Assembly: GCA_001566295.1 (NCBI GenBank)
Contig: KQ964282.1
Location: forward strand, 1-64,000
From: Microdochium bolleyi
Lineage: Eukaryota > Ascomycota > Sordariomycetes > Xylariales > Microdochiaceae
Direction: 5' to 3'
Length of the DNA stretch: 64,000 nt
This document shows positions 43,416-54,750 of this stretch, piece by piece (position 1 is the stretch's first letter; every line of letters begins with the position of its first letter). The notes below the pieces were generated by a model, which saw only the letters and a program-made list of their open reading frames with translations, was not told the DNA's origin and made no database searches. The position numbers and the translations under genes were made by a program.

Positions 43416-44093
43416 TTATAGTTCTCAACCAACCGGTCCTGGTTTTACTTGTGCCTCTTGTCCCTGTACCCTCCATCGCGTGTGACTGTGCCGCTGCCGT
43501 TGTGTGTGATCAGGGGTATTAGATAGTGACAGGTTCAGGGGGTGGAACCGGCTGGGGCTGCCCGATGGGGCAACCAGGGAGAATCTGGGGAAGCGAGCGG
43601 CACTGTCATTTCCATTACGTGACGCGGAACAGGCCGGCGATTTGCATCAGCCAATCATGGCGATAAGCGGGAGTCGCTAGGATGGTGGAGGTAGCACCGA
43701 GCAGCTGGGCCCAGCCCGTCCTCCGCTCCGGCCACCTCCGCTTCTCCATCATCCATCCCTCTGGTCCGTCGAACTGCACAGGCACTGCACTTCTCTGCTC
43801 GACATCCCGTATTCAACGCCGAGGACCTCATCACCACTTCCAAACGACAGCGACTTTCATCGTGATCACAGTTCCTCTTCATCGACACCATCACCTCCGT
43901 TTCCTCCGCCACCGCTTCGCCGGTGCCTCCCGATCGGCCACAACCGCTCTTCCGAACGACTTGTCGATGGCAGGTCTTGCTTCGACGTCCTACAACCCGA
44001 TGCTCAGCCTGCCCGCCCTGTGCTCCATGCTTGAGGAACCCCAGGACCGTGGTTAGACAATTCGCATCACGCCCCTGCCCCTGAACAACTTCC
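43416..44093. other. Intergenic: regulator 5' region
   Basis: 680 bp between aldehyde dehydrogenase and regulator. The second half (43740-44090) is C/T-rich and looks like a long 5' leader; the open stretch 43682-44056 has no recognisable domain. Confidence 0.5.
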
Positions 44094-46798
44094 ATGACAC
44101 GCCACTCAAAGACCCGGTCGGGATGCCGGGTCTGCAAGCGCAAACGTGTATGTCAAATGGCCCTTGGCATCGTGCATAATGACAATACAAAGCTGACATG
44201 CTGCGTGTTTGCGCCTGGTAGCTGAAATGCGACGAGACGGCCCCCTCCTGCCTCAACTGTGTCCGCCGAGGCGTCGAGTGCCCGGGCTACCAGCAGGTCC
44301 TTCGCTGGTCGACCAAGCACGAGCAGACCAAGAGCACCCGCCAGAACAAGATCAATGCCGCCGTCGCCAAGCCCCAGGCCTCCCTGCCCGCCTGGCCACC
44401 GTCGACAACCGCCATGGACCTCGGATTCGAGGCCTCCGCGGTATTTGACTCTCTCTGCTTCGATATCCTGTCCGCGTCGCCGTCCCAGCTGGCTCTCTTC
44501 TCGGACACGAGCAGCCCGGCCATGTCGTTCACAACCATGTCCTCTTCACCCACCTCTACGACTACGACCACGACTAATGCCACAGAGGGCTTCGTCGGGA
44601 CACCTGAGACCGTATACACTTCGGGTTTTCAAATCGTACCGGCTATCGGCAACGGGTGCGACCTTTTTCAGCTCCAAGATGCAGCTTTCGGCTTCGACAA
44701 CTCTGATCTGGACACAATGACTGATCCTCAGCTCTGGCAAGACTGCAGCGCCGTGCAAGTCGGCACATCTGATCTGCCGCAGCGTGATCCATCTTCAGCT
44801 GCATCGTTCGGACTACTGGACTCCGCAATCATTCCGCAGGCCATGCACGACCCATCGACCATGCTCGTCGAGTTCTGGTTCCACTCGGTCTGCGATGGCT
44901 GGGCAGCGTACGACTCGCCTGCGAACCCATTTCGGCAGCTCTGCTCTTCGCTCTGGGCGTCATCGGCTCCAGTCTTCTACTCGATCCAGAGCATGGCGGC
45001 CGCGTCGATCCGGCTGGACCAGCAGCAGCACCACTACAACCTTCTGCCCGACCAGGTCCGCGACGCCCTCCACGAAGCACCGCAGATGTCGACGAAAGCA
45101 CTGGTCCACGAGCTCGACGCGTTCTTCCGTGGCCCGCAGCCACCAGACACCCACAGGCTCAACACCTCGTCGTCCCCTCCCGCCATGGGTATCCTGGTCT
45201 CGCTGTTCTGTATGAGCTCCTCGCTCAGCTGGATCGACTCGCGCCAGCTGGGCACGCAGTACCTGCGCCACGCCCGGGCTATGCTCGAGCTACTCGACCT
45301 CGGCAGGAAGACCGGTGTCAACACGCCCATGCTGTCGCGAAGGGACAGAGAGCTGCTCGACTTCTTCAGGGGCTGCCTCGCCTACGAGGAGATGCTGCGG
45401 AGCATCGTAAGCGATGACGAGGAAGACTTCCGCACGCTGGTGGAGGACAGCCGTCCAGCTCAGCACCAGCAGCACACCTCGTCTTGCCACGGCCCTACTG
45501 TCATCAGCCGCCAGCCCTTGAAGCTGCACCCCTGGGCTGGCATCCCGAGCGCCATGTCGCGGCTCTTCGGGCAGGTCATGGTCCTCTGCCGTCGCTCGCG
45601 TGCCCTGTGGCGCGGCAGCACGCAGCTTGATTATACCTTTATGCGTGCCGCGGTGGGCCACATCGAGCAAGCACGCAAGCTCGAGGCAGAGTTGCTTGCC
45701 ATCGACGTCCGGACCATTGTCGACTGCAACGGCGGCGACGACGACGACGACCACGAAGACGACAACAGTGGCGGCAGTGACCCAGCGGAGCGCCCCCATC
45801 GCGATGCCACCCGCGCGTCGAAGACCCAGACTCGCCACCATCTCGTCCTCGCGGCCGAGGCCTTCCGGCTGTGCGGCCTGCTGCAGCTGCACATGACATT
45901 CTCTGACCTCGCCCCGTCGCTGGGTGAGCTGCGCCTGTGCCAACCGGTCGCTCCGTATGTCGGCCCAGCAGCAGTAGGCCTCGACGGACCCGGCGCGCCA
46001 GCACTGACGACCTCGACTGCCACCACCACGTCAGCCCTGGCACTGCACATTGTCGACATCATCGCGTCCATCCCCGCGTCGTCGGGCATGCGTTGTCTGC
46101 AGCCTCTGCTGTGCGTCTGTGCCGGCAGCGGTCTGGAGTCCTCGCGCAGGCCGGCGCAGCACCGTGATGGGGAGCACCGCGAGTGTGAGAAGGTCGGCCA
46201 GCTCGTGGACGCGCCGCCGTGCCATATTAATTGGTGGGAGTCGTTCTTGCCAACCCCTGCGACCACTGGGCCTGGAACAGGCCTGGATTACTTCTCGGAG
46301 GGCGTTGCGTCAGGGTATGCGCCCTCTTTTCCCGTGTCGTGTATATCTGCCAACAGCAGCAGTGGCAATTCGACTTCTCACACGACAGTTGGCGCCGTGC
46401 CAGAGTTTGCCCGAGGCAGCTTCGCTTGCGACTGCTGCACAGGCGGTCATGCTGGAGACATGTTGTCAGTCAATGATGATGATGATGCGAAGATCCGCGA
46501 AGCCCGCGCCTTCTTGCGCAATCGCCTGGCTGAGCTCCAGCAGAATCTGCCCAAGAAGCCCATCGCCGTGGCGTGCGAGCTGCTCGAGGAGATCTGGTCG
46601 ACCATGGACTACTGCCACGAGGAGGTGAAAATCGCCTTGCCTGCCTCTGCTCGAGGTGCTAGCACTCCGGGCATTCGAGTCTCGAGCAGATTGGGTGCAC
46701 ATGCAGCAGGGGTTCATAATGGTGGCCGTGGCGCTGGAGGCAGCGTGCACTGGCTGGATATCATGAGCACGGGGAGATTCCAGAGTGTCTTTGGGTAG
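44094..46798 (+). CDS. Large Zn2Cys6 transcription factor (fungal_trans_2)
   Basis: Two exons, 44094-44147 and 44222-46798 (2631 nt, 876 aa). The intron lies inside the zinc cluster, joining CRVCKRKR to LKCDE: cluster cysteines 11, 14, 21, 28, 31 and 38. A basic stretch (KHEQTKSTRQNK) follows. Residues ~250-560 fit the PF11951 fungal-specific domain (LVEFWFHSVCDGW, YLRHARAMLELL). An acidic Asp-rich run (~480-500) and long low-complexity Ser/Thr/Ala tracts make it longer than most members. Directly downstream of aldehyde dehydrogenase and the same strand, it is the obvious candidate regulator of the amine block. Confidence 0.9.
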
Positions 46799-47520
46799 AT
46801 CTGAGACGGACTTGTAGATTGCTAGGGACTTCATCTCTTGACCACTCATTCACCGGACGAAGCTGAAGATGAAGGAACCAGAATGGAACTTATTTCTTTG
46901 CATGGTCAGGCACAACATCAATATCGCCGTGGCTTGCCCAATGATATAGGCAGAGTTGGCATTTAGCCATGGGTCTATCCTGCGTGGTTGATCGCAACCT
47001 TCATCCCGATTACGCCGACTCGCAAGCTCAGAATAAGAGCGCATTGAGAGTCATCTGTGACGGCAGTCTCCCAGGAGCTAAAAAAGTCGACTTGAAGTTC
47101 AAAGTGTATTTAAGCTCTTGTTCACTATGAATGCACGCAGCCCTGGAAACTGTTCGAATCACCAAGAGAGCAAGCAGATGAGATCATGATACGAGCAAGA
47201 TATCCGTTAAGGACAGAATTGTATTCTAGACTTTGGACAAAGTCCAGTTTTAACTTTATGTGTGTGTGGTACAAGCCTTTCCCAAACCCAATCGAACCGA
47301 AAGAGGAATGCTTGCGACCTCAAAGGCGAGGAGAGCAGCATGAAGAAGAGAAACAAGTGTGTGGTAGTTCGCAGCGCAGAACTCTCAAAAACCGCAGTGC
47401 AGGCGCCTCAAGAACCTTGAAAGAAGGAAGAACTTATGATACACAGTATATGCTTGCAGCGCCCACCGTTGACAAGATCTGACAATGAAATGGAGCAGCA
47501 AAGGCGTGGCAAAACAACAT
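46799..47520. other. Intergenic, convergent
   Basis: 720 bp between the 3' ends of the regulator and the AA9 gene. Nothing recognised. Confidence 0.5.
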
Positions 47521-48708
47521 CTAGTACTGGATCTCAACGGCAGCGGCAGCCTTCTTGGCCTTGCGGGAGCGCTTATGCTTGCGGCGAGGAGCGTTCGGGC
47601 AGTTGGGGATGGGACCGCCCGGGGCCGGGACGGGAGTAGGGGTCGGGCGAGTGCCGCCGGGAACCTGGCCGATAGGAGCGCCGCTCGGGATGGGAACGCT
47701 GGGGGCAGCGCTGGGAACACCGCTCGGGGTGGGGAAGCCAGGGGAGCTGTTGCCGTCTTCGTTGTCGCTGCCACCCTCGTTACCGTTGCCGTTGCCGTTA
47801 TCGTAGTCGTCGCCGCTGCCGGTGCCGTTGCCAGGGCCGCTGGGAGCACCGGTGGGAGCGGCACTGGGAGCAGCACTGGGAGCAACAGTGGGAGCAGCGG
47901 TGGGAGCAGCGGTCTGGAGAGTAGTCGGGGCGGCGCTGGACGAGGATCCGCCGTTGGCATTACCGCTGCCGCCAGTCACGCCCTTGAACATCGGGCCGCC
48001 GGGCATGGGGTACGGCTTGTAGCCGTTCCACAGGCTGAAGGCGAAGCTGGGGTCAGTGGGCTTGTAGCCGCCGGGCAGCTTGATGCCTTCGCCGAGCGAG
48101 CCGCCAGCGGGAGAGCCACCGGTGACCTTGATCTGCGCACAGGCCGGGTAGAACTCGGCCTGGCCGTCGTGGGCACCGTGGAGGCCGATGTGCTCAATGC
48201 GGAGCAGGTACTCGCCGTCGGGCAGCTCCTTGGGCAGCGGGAAGTTGACGCGGTCCTTGTCCCACGAGCACCAGGCCTCCTTGGTGAAGTCCTTTGTGGT
48301 GTCGCACACGCCCTGCTCGTAGATCTTGATCCAGTCGTCGTCGCCGCGGTACTCCTTGACGGAGCCGGGGGCGCGCGAGACGTACGCGATGATGGGGCCC
48401 GGGTGCTGCATGGTCGCGCCGACGGCGAGCTTGAAGCCGACCTGCGAGCCAGCCTTGACCTCCTTGACGCCGGTAGAGCCTGCGGAGCTGAAGGCACCCT
48501 GGTTGCACCTGATGTCGTCGAGGTCGGGGGTAGAGTTGTCGCGCGAGTTCTTCCACTTGATCGGGTTGTACGCGGTCGGGCGGGTCGTGCGGCGGACGAA
48601 CTCATTGTCGCGGGTCTCGACACCGTCGACGATGAGCCTGTTCCAGAAGTAGTGCCCGTAGGCGGAGGGCACAATAGCCGCGGCGAGGACAGCAGTGGAG
48701 TACTTCAT
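47521..48708 (-). CDS. AA9 lytic polysaccharide monooxygenase with basic tail
   Basis: Single exon, 395 aa. Signal peptide 1-18 with cleavage before His19, the N-terminal histidine that starts the copper 'histidine brace'. The second brace residue is His102 in MQHPGP and the axial Tyr187 lies in EFYPACAQI; HIGLH (173-177) is also present. It oxidatively cleaves cellulose or hemicellulose outside the cell. The residue two before the axial Tyr, normally Gln, is Glu185 here. The catalytic domain ends near 245 and is followed by an Ala/Pro/Thr/Ser repeat linker (~260-300), an Asp/Asn/Gly-rich stretch, a second Pro-rich stretch and a strongly basic end (RRKHKRSRKAKK). There is no CBM1. The linker DNA is a ~12-bp minisatellite. 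Confidence 0.93.
   Translation of the reverse strand: MKYSTAVLAAAIVPSAYGHYFWNRLIVDGVETRDNEFVRRTTRPTAYNPIKWKNSRDNSTPDLDDIRCNQGAFSSAGSTGVKEVKAGSQVGFKLAVGATMQHPGPIIAYVSRAPGSVKEYRGDDDWIKIYEQGVCDTTKDFTKEAWCSWDKDRVNFPLPKELPDGEYLLRIEHIGLHGAHDGQAEFYPACAQIKVTGGSPAGGSLGEGIKLPGGYKPTDPSFAFSLWNGYKPYPMPGGPMFKGVTGGSGNANGGSSSSAAPTTLQTAAPTAAPTVAPSAAPSAAPTGAPSGPGNGTGSGDDYDNGNGNGNEGGSDNEDGNSSPGFPTPSGVPSAAPSVPIPSGAPIGQVPGGTRPTPTPVPAPGGPIPNCPNAPRRKHKRSRKAKKAAAAVEIQY
47838..47935. repeat. 12-bp minisatellite inside the AA9 linker
   Basis: Imperfect tandem units related to GGGAGCAGCRGT, encoding repeats such as AAPT, VAPS and AAPS on the minus strand. In-frame length change would only alter the linker. Confidence 0.7.
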
Positions 48709-51588
48709 TGTTGCGGTTGTTGTTGGTGTTGTTCTTGTTGTGTTCTCTTGTCGAGGAAAGTGAGTGTGGAAGTCGAGATATACCTGGTTAGGCTGGACTG
48801 CAGAGAAGTTGCGCGAAAAGTTGATGCGACGTTGTCACGGAAAAGATGTCTGTAACCTCCTGGGTATGTTTTGACTGTTGGAAACTGAGAAGAGAACGTG
48901 GGCAGCTAGCTGCAAGCAAGTGATTGTGGGGTGGTGGAAAGAATGAGAAAGGCTTGGTGACCTGGGGAGGAAAGAAGGACATCACTGGACGTTGTGAGGC
49001 TATCACAGATGCTTTATACCAGAGTGCCCACTCCCCTCAGGAGGATTACGCGCCTCGAGCCGTGTCTGTCCGTCCCCGGTCCATAGTCCTTGGGTCAGAA
49101 TGTTCCAACGTCCACCAACGAGACTGTGGGGGGTTATGCATGACGGTGTGTCAGGCATGACAGACTACCATCTTTGCAGGGTGCATGTGCCGGATAGACT
49201 CAACCTTATGAGTTTGTTCTTGGCACAGATTTATTTGACACATGGCTAGACCTGTTATGGACGGGCTGGCGGTGGCACCTCCAGGGTCTGGGAAACGAAA
49301 TGGAACAAAAGCGTGGCTGCCGTTGAATGTGCCCGCCCAGAGGCAGCGTGTCGCTCTGCGCCCGAGCCAATCAGCATCCTGCGAGAAGGAAATGAAGGGC
49401 GACAACCCTGGCCCCGAGGCGCTGACACACGCCAACTCTATCCGCCCCCAGCGAGCCCCTGTGGCGGCGCTAGCTGGGCTACACCAGAACCGTCGGAATT
49501 TTCCCACCAGCCGGGCCCCTGATAAGCACGACTTGGGAACAAAGGGGTGGAGCCGCTTCCACGTTTCACGACGCCGACCGCGGGGTGGGCATTGATCAAC
49601 TCATTGCTCATCTATCCTGCACGAAAGCATGCGCGGCACCTGAGAGAGCATCAGGTGGGTGCTTCGGGACTTGTCAGAACCCTGAGGCGGCTCCTTCGGC
49701 AGTCACTGCGCACAACTCGACAAAGTTCCAACGACACGGGGTGTCATGTCCTGGCGACGAAGGATCGATAAGCACTTGTGGCCCTGCCGTCTCGTATTTT
49801 GTAGCACGTCGCGAGTCGGCGAACATTGTCCCCACCCACTGGAAACGCCCAGCAGACCAGCAGCGAAGAAGCCAATGTCCACTGTCCATACTTGGCACTC
49901 GGGTATCACGGCCAGGAACTTGGAGTCAGACTGCCGCGCGCTCTCATACGCAGTATTGACATTTGGGGCCCTCCAAAGTTCCACGGCGAGCATCCCTGGT
50001 CCTCCAAAAGCATGATTGCGAGCTGAGTGTTGGACCTCGACGAGGCTGAACAGGGTATGCAGGCAGGACCGCGCCATCGCAATCTATTACAAACCCTGCC
50101 CAGTGGGGTGCCCTCCGGCCGAAAAACCAAAAGTCCGCCTCCTCGTCCGATGTCGATGTCGAGTGGGTCTCATGAGTGCATGGAAGGTCCGGCACTTGAT
50201 CCGCAGCAGCGGAGACGTCGTATGCTCCTACATCCCATCCGGCATGCAATGTGGGCAGACATGACTCGAGCGGAGTTATGTCAGTCAACTCGGGATAGGG
50301 GTCAGCATTTCAAGGGGCATCAAGTCAGCAGAAATTCCACCGCTAGCATCATAGTTACGGGATGCCAGTATCAGCATCTTCACTGGAGTTGAAACGACGT
50401 AGGCGAAGCATGCTGGCTTCTTATGGCTGTGTCTCTAAACATTTGTTATTACGGCCCATCTGTGTCCATCAATATTATCTGGCCACGGTGTTATATACAG
50501 ATGACGCTCGTCTGGCAGGGTCTACTACGCCCCGGTCATTGCTGCTAAAAAGGCAAAGCGGCCCAGGCATCTGTACTCGATATGAAACGTGGTCCACAGG
50601 CTGACCAGGTGCATGAACGGAGGACACTGCAATCGTACATGCTATAGTCAATAAAGTCAAACTCATATGGACCGCGGCATGAGTAGTAGAAAGGTACTGG
50701 TTAGAGGCTATCAGAGCAGAGTCGCAGAGACCTAGTTATAGGACACAGTGTCAGTAGTTTTCCAAGCTTGGGGATGAAGACTGGTAAAGACTGACCATTG
50801 AACTGTAGAAAAGCATTGCATCAGAGGACAACAGCCAAGAAGAGACTTTGATCATGGAGATACTACCATACACGTCCATAGAACTCGACAGCACCGACGT
50901 ACACATTAACCCACGGCAGCTATCAACAAAGAAAGGAAATACAAAATAATAAAGTTCCAACTGCGAAAGAATGGTGGAGGTTATCTTGAATGCAACACTT
51001 CGTAGACTTTCGTATTTAGAAGAATGGCATAATGGTCGAGCAAATATCGGAGACCCGCTATATAACGAAAAGAAAAAAAAACAGAGCCGAAGAACAATAC
51101 ACAAAAACTCAGCAATGACAAAAGAATATTCCAAACTCCTATTTCCGAGCCTCGTGATTTCCGTACATGGAAAAGGGTCATGAGTGTACATTCAATCTGA
51201 GACAAGACTTTTAACAATGAGACGGACCCTTCACGGGGGAGTACGCGCATTAACCACTGGTGTAGCCAATAACTTTTTGTGATTGCCAATCAGGGTTAGG
51301 TGTCAGTTCGTCAACAGGACTCTGTCAAAGGAAGCCAACAATGAATCCAAGCTTGAACGGGGCATTGATCAAGGGCGAGTATGCAAAAGACGAAAGTCGA
51401 AGTTTGGTCGGCCCGCGACGCATGCCCTGTGAGCTCGGAACGTAACAGTTTATTGTGGAGGCAGTCTGTCGCCGACTTCGCCAAGCCCACAATGTAGCCT
51501 GGCCCAGTTATGGTGCCAACAAAGGTCGACCCCGCTTGCGAGGGGCACTTTATCTTCCTCCTCGGTCAGAGAATACAGCCTTTGCGCC
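48709..51588. other. Long gene-poor region
   Basis: 2.9 kb. The left part is the AA9 promoter. Bases 50640-51300 are AT-rich; an open stretch there (minus, 50751-51191, 146 codons) is hydrophobic and Ser/Phe-rich without a recognisable family and is not called. Confidence 0.5.
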
Positions 51589-53806
51589 ATGACGGACCGT
51601 TCAGACGGAGTTAGACCACTGTGCCGGGATTGCGCCAAGTTGTTCCCTGAAGAGCACGACTCCCACGATGACGACGGACCGTCTCGGTCTTGCACTTTTG
51701 CCGAGCTTTCGGAAGAAGCTGCACGTTCTGACTGTCCGCTCTGCGCCATCATCCAGCAACAGCTCTGTGCCGCTCACGCGGCGCGGAAAATGTATGAAGG
51801 CTTGACCCCCTGCGATATCCAGCACGGCAAGGTCAAACTCGTCATTGACCATTCTTCAACTGGCGATCAACGTGACAGAGATGCCGCCGAGCATGGCAAT
51901 CTGGAGCGGGTTGGATGGTTCACGCTCCGTGGCTCACTCGACGTGGGTGGCGGTGTCATGCAGAAGATCTGGATGCTGCTCACTCTCGTATACTGCGAGG
52001 CCAGAGGTCTGTAACCGTCGACCGACGTGGCGTCAAGGTCTCGTGCTGAACTGGGCTATGTACAGATTCACATATCAATCCTGCAATCTGGACGGTGCCA
52101 GGCCCAACAACGACGATAACGCAGAAGCACGCTACTGTCCAGCGTTGGCTTGCCGCCTGCGACAACGAGCACCCCGGGTGCAGCCAGGCGTCCGTGGGAC
52201 CTTTAAGGATCCTGCCCACAAGACTCATTGCGCTCGACCACGTGGATGGAGTCAATCGGGCTCGACTGGTGAGAACTGTCGCAGATTTCCATGGAGGCAT
52301 CAAGTACGCCGCTTTAAGTCATTGCTGGGGTGGTAGAGTGCCTCTCAGGACTGTTCAAGCCAACCTCAGTTTCCATGCACATGAGATTCCGCTCCATGGT
52401 ATTGAGAAGGAGGGAGATATTCCTCGAACATTCCAGGACGCCATTGCCCTCTGTCTGAGTCTTGGAATCGCCTATCTCTGGATTGATAGTCTGTGTATAG
52501 TCCAGGACGACCTGGCAGAATGGCAAGTCGAGGCTGGCCGCATGAAAGACGTGTATGCCAACGCGACTCTCACCATCGCAGCCTCGAACGCGAGAAGTAG
52601 CGCAGACGGCTGTTTTCAATTCCAACCTAGCGTCCCAGAGAGTGACGACAGGCATTTCAGCCTTTGGTCCCCTGAAATTCTTCGCTTCAGCGCCACCGTG
52701 CAGCATGGAGAAGACAACTCGTGCACCAGTCCGGATACCAGCCGAGTCATTCTGGTACGTGCCTACGAGGGAGTGCTAGGCCACACCGCCTCCAACTGCG
52801 TCCTGACTCCCGCGGGTGGACGCTGCAGGAGCAAGTCCTCTCTTGACGAATCGTGCATTGCACATATCCGGAGCTCCACTGGCAGTGCTGCGAAGCGTTC
52901 AAGACGGAGGCCGGCGTAGAACTCACGGACGACTTGAACCAGCCCTACACGCGCATCATGGCCCAGTCTCGCTTCCGAAACGATCTCACCGAGGGTGAGG
53001 AAGGTGATGAGTCCTACGATTTTGACTTCGACGATTGGACCAGGTGGATGGTGGAGTATTCGTGCAGACAATTTACCAAACCCTCAGATCGCCTGCCCGC
53101 ATTGGCCGGGATTGTCCAGTCTGTGGCCGAGAGAACAGGTTATTCACATCTGCTGGGGTGTTGGAAGGAAACGCTGTGCACCGACCTCGCGTGGTTTGGC
53201 ACCGGGTCTCAGGAAACACATTCCATTGTGCCAGGTATCCCATCCTGGAGCTGGATGTCACAAGGGGACGAGGGTAGCTGGATGTACTTCAGCAGGGGCC
53301 GCAACGCAGCAGCTCGTTTTGAAGACCACGTCCGGCTCCTTAATGCTGACATAGTCTGGGAGGGGGCATCTCTGGTGACAAAGCTGCAGAGGGCTCATCT
53401 TGTTGTCGAAGGATCTGTCAAAGACTTACAGCTTACGGCAGTGAGCGAAGCCGCTAACTGGTTCAGACCTGTTAGGTTCTCTGTGCAAGACAACATCTCG
53501 ACATGGCGTACCGACAGTGCATCGCTCCAAACGACTGTAAGCACCTCGACTGGAGGTGTTGATGACGTTTTTGAGGGGGGCGTGTATACCTGTCTGCTAC
53601 TGCACACGAACCAGAAGATTTTGGAAAGCGGAAGCCTTCGCAGGGGCGAATGCACCTTTCTCGTTCTTGGGCGAGTGGTGGATGGCACAGACGATTGTGA
53701 AGTGCTCGTGCAAGAGCCTCAGTCGTACTGCCGCGTGGGTATTATGCTTGGACTTTCTTGGCCACATTTCCAAGACGCTGAGGGGAGAGTTATCAAGCTG
53801 ATCTAG
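51589..53806 (+). pseudogene. HET-domain gene, broken
   Basis: Start ATG 51589; probable 59-nt intron 52007-52065 (weak GTCTGT donor, TACAG acceptor). HET motifs follow in order: IKYAALSHCWGG, YLWIDSLCIVQDD, MKDVYANATLTIAAS and RGWTLQE. The last motif lies in a different frame from the first three; the shift falls between about 52755 and 52800 with no acceptable intron. In the RGWTLQE frame a TGA at 52844-52846 interrupts QVLS-RIVHC, where CGA (Arg) is expected. After the stop the frame is open to 53806 and keeps family features (WSWMS, LAGIVQSVAE). HET proteins trigger heterokaryon-incompatibility cell death. With two independent lesions, I call it a pseudogene; an intact gene of the same kind follows 0.95 kb downstream. 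Confidence 0.8.
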
Positions 53807-54750
53807 ACTCACAAAATAATGGTTAAGAATCTTTAAGTGAGCAGCAACAGACCAGACGTGATGCACCCATTGCTACGGGATTTATGGATACAGTTTGCGT
53901 ACGGATCAGGCGTACGTAGGTTGCATGGCAGATTCGTTCTTTTGCTTCATTCGAACCGCTGAACACATCAAGACAGCCGCGTAGAATGTCACAGACGCCA
54001 CTGGCGCCCTGAACTGAACGGCGCGAGGCTTCAGAATGCTCAGAACCAAGAGTAGCAAGCCCTTGGACGGCATTAGACCAAGAATGGTTGCAAAAACCCG
54101 CGTTGGAGCCCAGAACTTCAATAGATCAAAGAGCTACAGAAGTTCACGAGCACTGGGACCGGCTGCTTCCGAAAAAGACCACTTGCAGGGCAAATACGGC
54201 AGAAACATGGCCAGCTCAACAGTCCAATCAGTCTGCGTTGTTCAGCTCAGGGCATCATCCGTAGCCCTTGGCGACGTCATGTCTCCAATGAAGAAGAATC
54301 GAGCCCCTGTCACTCAGGGACTTGGTGGTCAGCAAGTGCGTCATTGTTCCCTGCAGGCCCCTGCTTGTCACACGGAGCGGCAAGGGTCATTTAGCTCTGG
54401 GCGAAGCATTGGCTTCGCTCAGCAGGGCCGACATTCCTTCCGGATGCGATCGCTCCCTCACGTGTGTGATCGCTGCGAGTCTCGTAGCTGAATATAGCTG
54501 CACGTTGTTGCAGGGGAGAGGAGCCACGCGCGCCCTGTGTCACTGGTCTACCAGAGTCACTATGTCATCGGACCGCTGCTGAAGGAGTGCCGATTGCATA
54601 CCACCTCCAGGCTTGCCGGTGCTTTCTTGGAGACATTTGCTTGTTCTTCGATGTCCTCGGCTCCATGACGCTCAAGATATGCCTGCACTCGCTGTCGTCT
54701 CTGTAAGAGTTTACTGAGTCGCTGAGGCAGAGGCACAGTCTGCAACAGCC
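53807..54750. other. Intergenic between the two HET genes
   Basis: 940 bp. Open stretch 54036-54491 (plus) has no recognisable domain. Confidence 0.5.

Noticed and set aside
47151..47160. GTTCGAATC, resembling a tRNA B box
   Set aside because: No acceptor stem or A box at the right distance, so no tRNA.
47485..48855. 456-codon open frame on the plus strand
   Set aside because: Antisense to the AA9 gene, whose signal peptide, histidine brace and linker define the true strand.
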